Assembly: GCA_032622095.1 (NCBI GenBank) | Contig: CP136062.1 | Location: 197,229,887-197,293,886, forward strand | Length of the DNA: 64,000 bases | Source: Siphonodentalium dalli | Lineage: Eukaryota; Mollusca; Scaphopoda; Gadilida; Siphonodentaliidae | Direction: 5' to 3' | Shown here: one piece after another, positions 60,258 through 64,000 of the stretch | How the letters are laid out: each line of letters starts with the position of its first letter | How positions within the stretch are numbered: position 1 is the stretch's first letter | Notes under the pieces: model-generated | What the model was told of the DNA's origin: nothing | Databases searched by the model: none | The model's input: the letters and a program-made list of their open reading frames with translations, nothing else | Position numbers and translations under genes: made by a program

Positions 60258-61823
60258 CAGTACCAGTCAAAAGAAGTGGAACATTAAGCGCGCCCAATAT
60301 CGCAATAATATTGCAAGTGGAAACGCTTATAAGCGCGCCTCTTGCGATATTATTGCAAAATTTCGCGATTAAAATCGCAACATTTCGCGCTTAATATTGT
60401 CATAACTCGCGCTTAATACTTCGCTCACAATTTTGAGATTTAGCGCAAATTATTTCTTCTTCATCAATACTGTTTGTATCATATATACATGTATATGATG
60501 GTGATTGCGACAATTTTTCGTTTCTATTTTACCTCGTACGTTTAAAGGGGTACTGTACGCCATTTTCATTAAATTTCCGGTGACAACAACGATCTAATAT
60601 CGATAATATATAGAAACATAAGTAATTTGAGTCGAAGATGTATTCTGTAAACGCTCAGGTTAATAGGCTATCTTAAAATTTTATAATTTAAAAGTTAATA
60701 ATTTGATATAAATTGAATTTATGACTGGAGCCATAAAATGTCGTCAATTAAATTACGAATTTCCGTAATCAAATACATTAATTGAGGGATACTGGATTGT
60801 TAAAGCGATCGCACACACGATAGCTTAACATATTATGATGATACGGGGAGAACACTCAAGCCACCCACTGAGTAGCGACGATACATTAACTTAAATGATT
60901 ATATGGGACTAGTATGCCTATAATATAACTTTTATTTGATTCATTTGGTTGAAAACTGTACAAAAATTACTCGACAACGACAATTTGTATTTTTGCATTC
61001 CGGTAAATTTGTCATCCGTAACACTACTTCGTACTCAACAGACTTTCAAATAATGAAAAAATTGTTACCTTATTCTCCGACTCGGAGACTATAGAAACCA
61101 ACAACAACATTTGGCGTACAGTACCCCTTTAAACGGGCATGGCTCATTCGACTTTCAAATTATGCCTACGTAATTTGGAAGGATGTATAATATATGTTGA
61201 TATATATTGACATACCCGTTTCATATGCACTGAAAAATACTTTCCATGCATTGTCACAGCCGTTCAGCAGCTGTTTTAATTTTTTCGTAGAGAAGTGAAA
61301 TAAATGCTCTTTATTTCAACCATACCAGGAATAGACTAACACGGAACACTCTATTCTGTTCACGTCGGGCACATTGATATTGTTTGTTTTTGGGACCCAA
61401 ACATCTTTTTCAACGTTGTATTAGTTATGACTTCAATGCTTCTTTCTTTGACATATAATGCCTGCAGAAAGCTAGTATTGATCTACCTATTTCGATATCG
61501 GGAACAATTATATCCATCTGTTCATAACATAATTTGGAGACAATGTTTTAGATTTGTATATAATTATAGTTGTAAATTATATATGTACACACCGATCTTA
61601 CCACAGTATTTAACTAATATAAATACAAGTCTATCTGGTTTCTATGAAATTGTATCACATTTAATATTGAAACAACGCGCGCTTAATATCGCAATATTCT
61701 GCGCTCAATATCGCAATAATAAGCACGACAGATTTATGGAATTGCGCTATAATCACGACTTTTTCGCGCTCAATATCGCAATAAAGGCGCGCCTCAATAT
61801 ACCACTTCTCCTGAGTGGTACTG
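60258..61823. mobile_element. Tc1-like-ended DNA element with iterated subterminal motifs
   Basis: The left end CAGTACCAGTCAAAAGAAGT and the right end (complement) CAGTACCACTCAGGAGAAGT are about 37-bp imperfect TIRs running into GCGCGCC. A TA precedes the left end, and the host unit resumes as (TA)CTGATCGGGAAC, so the exact right boundary is 61818 or 61823. The CAGTACCAGTC...AAAAG start is Tc1-like. Motifs like GCGCTCAATATCGCAATA recur several times just inside both ends. No transposase; a 148-codon frame (61427-61873) is repeat-derived at its end. It contains a nested MITE. Confidence 0.75.
60546..61128. mobile_element. Nested TTAA-flanked MITE, family K
   Basis: 583 bp with exact ends AGGGGTACTGTACGCCA and TGGCGTACAGTACCCCT, flanked by TTAA at 60542-60545 and 61129-61132. 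The flanks are themselves palindromic (GTTTAAAC-like), so a longer duplication cannot be excluded. No hairpin cassette and no ORF. Confidence 0.83.
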
Positions 61824-61900
61824 ATCGGGAACAATGTGGGCGGGTCCAATTTTACGTGCGACCATGTCATTGACCTTGACCTTGACCTCGCTCATAATCC

Positions 61901-62873
61901 TTCCTTGTCAGCTTCCAGTATTGGAGGATCCTGAACAGTCATGTGCTACTGACTGTTTTCTTTTATCTCAGAAGAAACTATATTTGACTGCACTGTCACC
62001 ACTATTGCGAATGGGTCTACGACGCATTTCCATCTCTCTTGACAAATTGTATCTATCTTGCGGAAAATATATTGAATGGGACAGACTCAATTGTGTTATA
62101 ATACATTACCCAGTCTAACATGCCATCCTCTAACGATTCAAGGTCCCTCATTTTGCAAGAATATATGCATCTCTTAAATATAATGATACGTATGATTTCT
62201 TCTATGTATCGGTTTTGCGAACTCACTGTATGAATGTCCTGATTCCCGTCCCCATTCAAATGACAGTTGAGAAGATGTAATTGTTCATTGGTGACTTAAT
62301 TAGGTCACCACACGTCGAGGCTGTGAAATTTGAACGCCAAAACCTCCTTATAGAACGAATGATAATGGAGATAACTTTATACAACTTTTGTTGATATTAG
62401 TGACCAAAACATTCTCATAAATGTTACATGTATAGTGGTGGTAATTAGTTCCAATCATATTTGTATCAGCTTTGGTGCTCATCCCTTCCACATTAATGAC
62501 TCGAACGGTGCCCCTTTTCCCATATGTAAACCACATCCACTAGATTCCTGATATCACGGAGATGATTACGTATATGTGTGGTGGTAATCGGCAACTAAAC
62601 AAATTATAATCAAATTTAGTGCCTCCTCCACCTCTCACCCAAGCGACCCCCATTTACATCACACTATTAAATTCCGACAGTCGCAAATGTAGGCATCAAC
62701 ATTGCCGTCTTCAGCGGGTCCACACAATTTGATTCCTCGTATCATTGGAGAATAATGTGTATGAATTTGGTTGAAATTTGCGCTAAACCTATTTATATAT
62801 ATGTTGTCCCTCCTCGCCCTATCCTTGACTCAAGTGGCGCCACTATGACATATCTACTCATTATGAAGATGAA
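61901..62873. other. No gene recognised
   Basis: Short frames of 61-94 codons without domain features. No repeat identified. Confidence 0.4.
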
Positions 62874-63668
62874 TCTATTATATATTTTGGAAGATCTGTC
62901 TGTGTGTGTGTGTATCTGTGTGTGTGTGTGTTCGCGATGAACTCGAAAACGGCCGACCCGATTTCGACGAAACTTGGTATGTAGGGGTATTTTCGGCCGG
63001 GGGGTGGCATGGGCCTATTGATTTGTCCGTGCGACGTGACCTTGACCTTGAAATCGGGTCATTTCAAGGTCAAACGCCCGAATATCACGGGATTTCGATG
63101 AAACTTGGTATGTGGGGTTACATTCGGCCGGGGAGTGACATAGGCCTATTAATTTGCCCGTGCGACGTGATATTGACCTTGAAATCGGGTCATTTCAAGG
63201 TCAAACGCCCGAATATCACGGGATTTCGATGAAACTTGATATGTGGTGATACTTTCGTATGGGGAGTCTCATAAGCATATTCATTTGCCCGTGCGACGTG
63301 AACTTGACCTTGAAATCGGGTCAATTCAAGGTCAAATCGCCAATTTTGATGGGATTTCGACGAATTTTTATACATAGGGTTACTTTTGTCCATTGAGGGG
63401 ATTTCGACGAAATTTTATACATAGTGTTACTTTTGTCCACTGAGTGTTTTGGACGGGTCAAATCGTGACCCCGACCTGACCTTGACCTTCAAAATGGTCA
63501 ATTCAAGGTGAAATCGGGTAAAACCGGATGTATTTCGACGGGTACTTTTGTCGGGTACTTTTGTCCGGGCAGTGTTTTGGACGGGTCAAATCGTTACCAC
63601 ACCTGACCATGACCTTCAAAATGGTCAATTCAATGTCCAAGCCCGGACGAAGTCGGGTCACCTTCTAG
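62874..63668 (+). mobile_element. Non-autonomous Helitron-like element 2
   Basis: 795 bp. Starts A|TCTATTATATATTTTGGAAG, followed by a GT tract and TCGCGATGAACTCGAAAACG. About three tandem units of roughly 130 bp (from 62969, 63101 and 63231) contain AAACTTGGTATGTGGGGTTA, GGCCGGGGAGTG and TTCAAGGTCAAACGCCCGAA. It ends CCCGGACGAAGTCGGG, a short spacer and CTAG|T. Same family as 6925-8139. No Rep/helicase. Confidence 0.9.
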
Positions 63669-63815
63669 TCTATTATATATTTTGGAAGATCTGTCTGTCT
63701 GTGTGTGTGCGTTCGCGATGAACTCGAAAACGGCCGACCCGATTTCGATGAAACTTCGTATGTGAGGGTACTATCGGTCGGGAAGTGGCATAGGCATATT
63801 AATTTTCAGATCCGA
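63669..63815 (+). mobile_element. Head-to-tail Helitron-like 5' end fragment
   Basis: Begins TCTATTATATATTTTGGAAG directly after the CTAG of the preceding element and matches it through GT tract, ACTCGAAAACGGCCGACCCG and one partial unit. It then diverges near TTAATTTTCAGATCCGAGGT. Either a truncated copy or a longer variant cut by the window end. Confidence 0.8.
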
Positions 63816-64000
63816 GGTCAACTTTTCACGTGCCGAGGTCAAATCTGTTTTTACGCTGTGTTACGGGACTTTCATTTGAGTTCGGTGCTTACAAATCGAT
63901 TCGAAACAGCGCGAATAATAAAATGCCAGTCATAATAATGACACTGTGAGAATCATTCGTGTTTCCTCTTTCCAACGATATATAATGCGTATGTATCCGT

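Larger units (their letters stand above)
53490..61900 (+). mobile_element. Helitron-like family 2, interrupted by nested elements
   Basis: Starts A|TCTACTATATAACTTCTGCC, then a CTGTCTG-rich stretch and ACTCGAAAACTGCTCGACCG. The layout matches the Helitron at 62874 although the sequence differs. The core has tandem units of about 150 bp (unit 1 about 53560-53697, unit 2 53698-53845) with TTTGGTATGTAGGCCTACT, GGGTCCAATTTCACGTGCGA and TGACCTTGACCTCGC. Unit 3 continues at 60214-60257 and 61819-61900. A LINE separates units 2 and 3, and a Tc1-like element splits unit 3. No clear CTAG/hairpin 3' end was found, so the far end is uncertain. Confidence 0.72.

Noticed and set aside
61427..61873. 148-codon plus-strand ORF as a candidate transposase
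   Set aside because: No DDE or HTH motif. Its C-terminal part is the iterated AATATCGCAATA DNA motif and it runs into the Helitron unit.

Overview
The window is non-prokaryotic, AT-rich DNA with no recognisable host gene. No operons, ribosome-binding-site-led ORFs, rRNA or confident tRNA were seen. The long open frames are either non-LTR retrotransposon ORFs or read-through of tandem repeats. The mix fits gene-poor, repeat-rich DNA of an invertebrate animal, probably marine: Helitron-like elements with tandem cores and CA/GT tracts, CR1/L2-like LINEs with a pentamer tail, TTAA-flanked MITEs, Tc1-like termini, long foldbacks and satellites. The phylum is not determined. Copies were compared by eye, so identities and distant boundaries are approximate.

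Layout. 0-14.9 kb: snap-back hairpins, TTAA MITEs, a 30-bp minisatellite, a minus-strand Helitron (6.9-8.1 kb), several diverged repeat families and a LINE C-terminal remnant (13.4 kb). 14.9-21.1 kb: a large foldback element. Its inverted arms are about 1.4 kb each and surround a 21-22 bp minisatellite that reverses orientation at the centre. The left arm carries a 5'-truncated LINE and a TTAA MITE that the right arm lacks. 22-27.5 kb: two more hairpins and a TA-flanked MITE. 27.8-31.6 kb: a 3.75-kb satellite of 64/68-bp units, each with a tRNA A-box-like core. 33-41.4 kb: a 79-bp exact direct repeat, then a head-to-tail duplication of a 3,112-bp unit. 41.8-43.7 kb: a decayed LINE. 46.5-51 kb: two copies of a host segment carrying different MITEs, plus further MITEs. 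53.5-61.9 kb: a nested stack. A second Helitron-like family with a tandem core is interrupted by a near-complete 6.4-kb LINE and, in its next unit, by a Tc1-like element that itself holds a TTAA MITE. 62.9-64 kb: two Helitrons head to tail.

The most distinctive signals are three. First, a paired-hairpin cassette recurs in ten MITEs with three different kinds of termini. Second, a foldback with a reversing minisatellite core provides its own empty insertion sites. Third, there is a tRNA-like satellite with higher-order repeats. The genes do not form a host pathway. Only the LINE at 54-60 kb looks close to functional: ORF1 RNA-binding protein, then endonuclease and reverse transcriptase now split by a one-base offset in an A-rich run. 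The other elements seen here lack recognisable transposase ORFs and would need proteins supplied from elsewhere.
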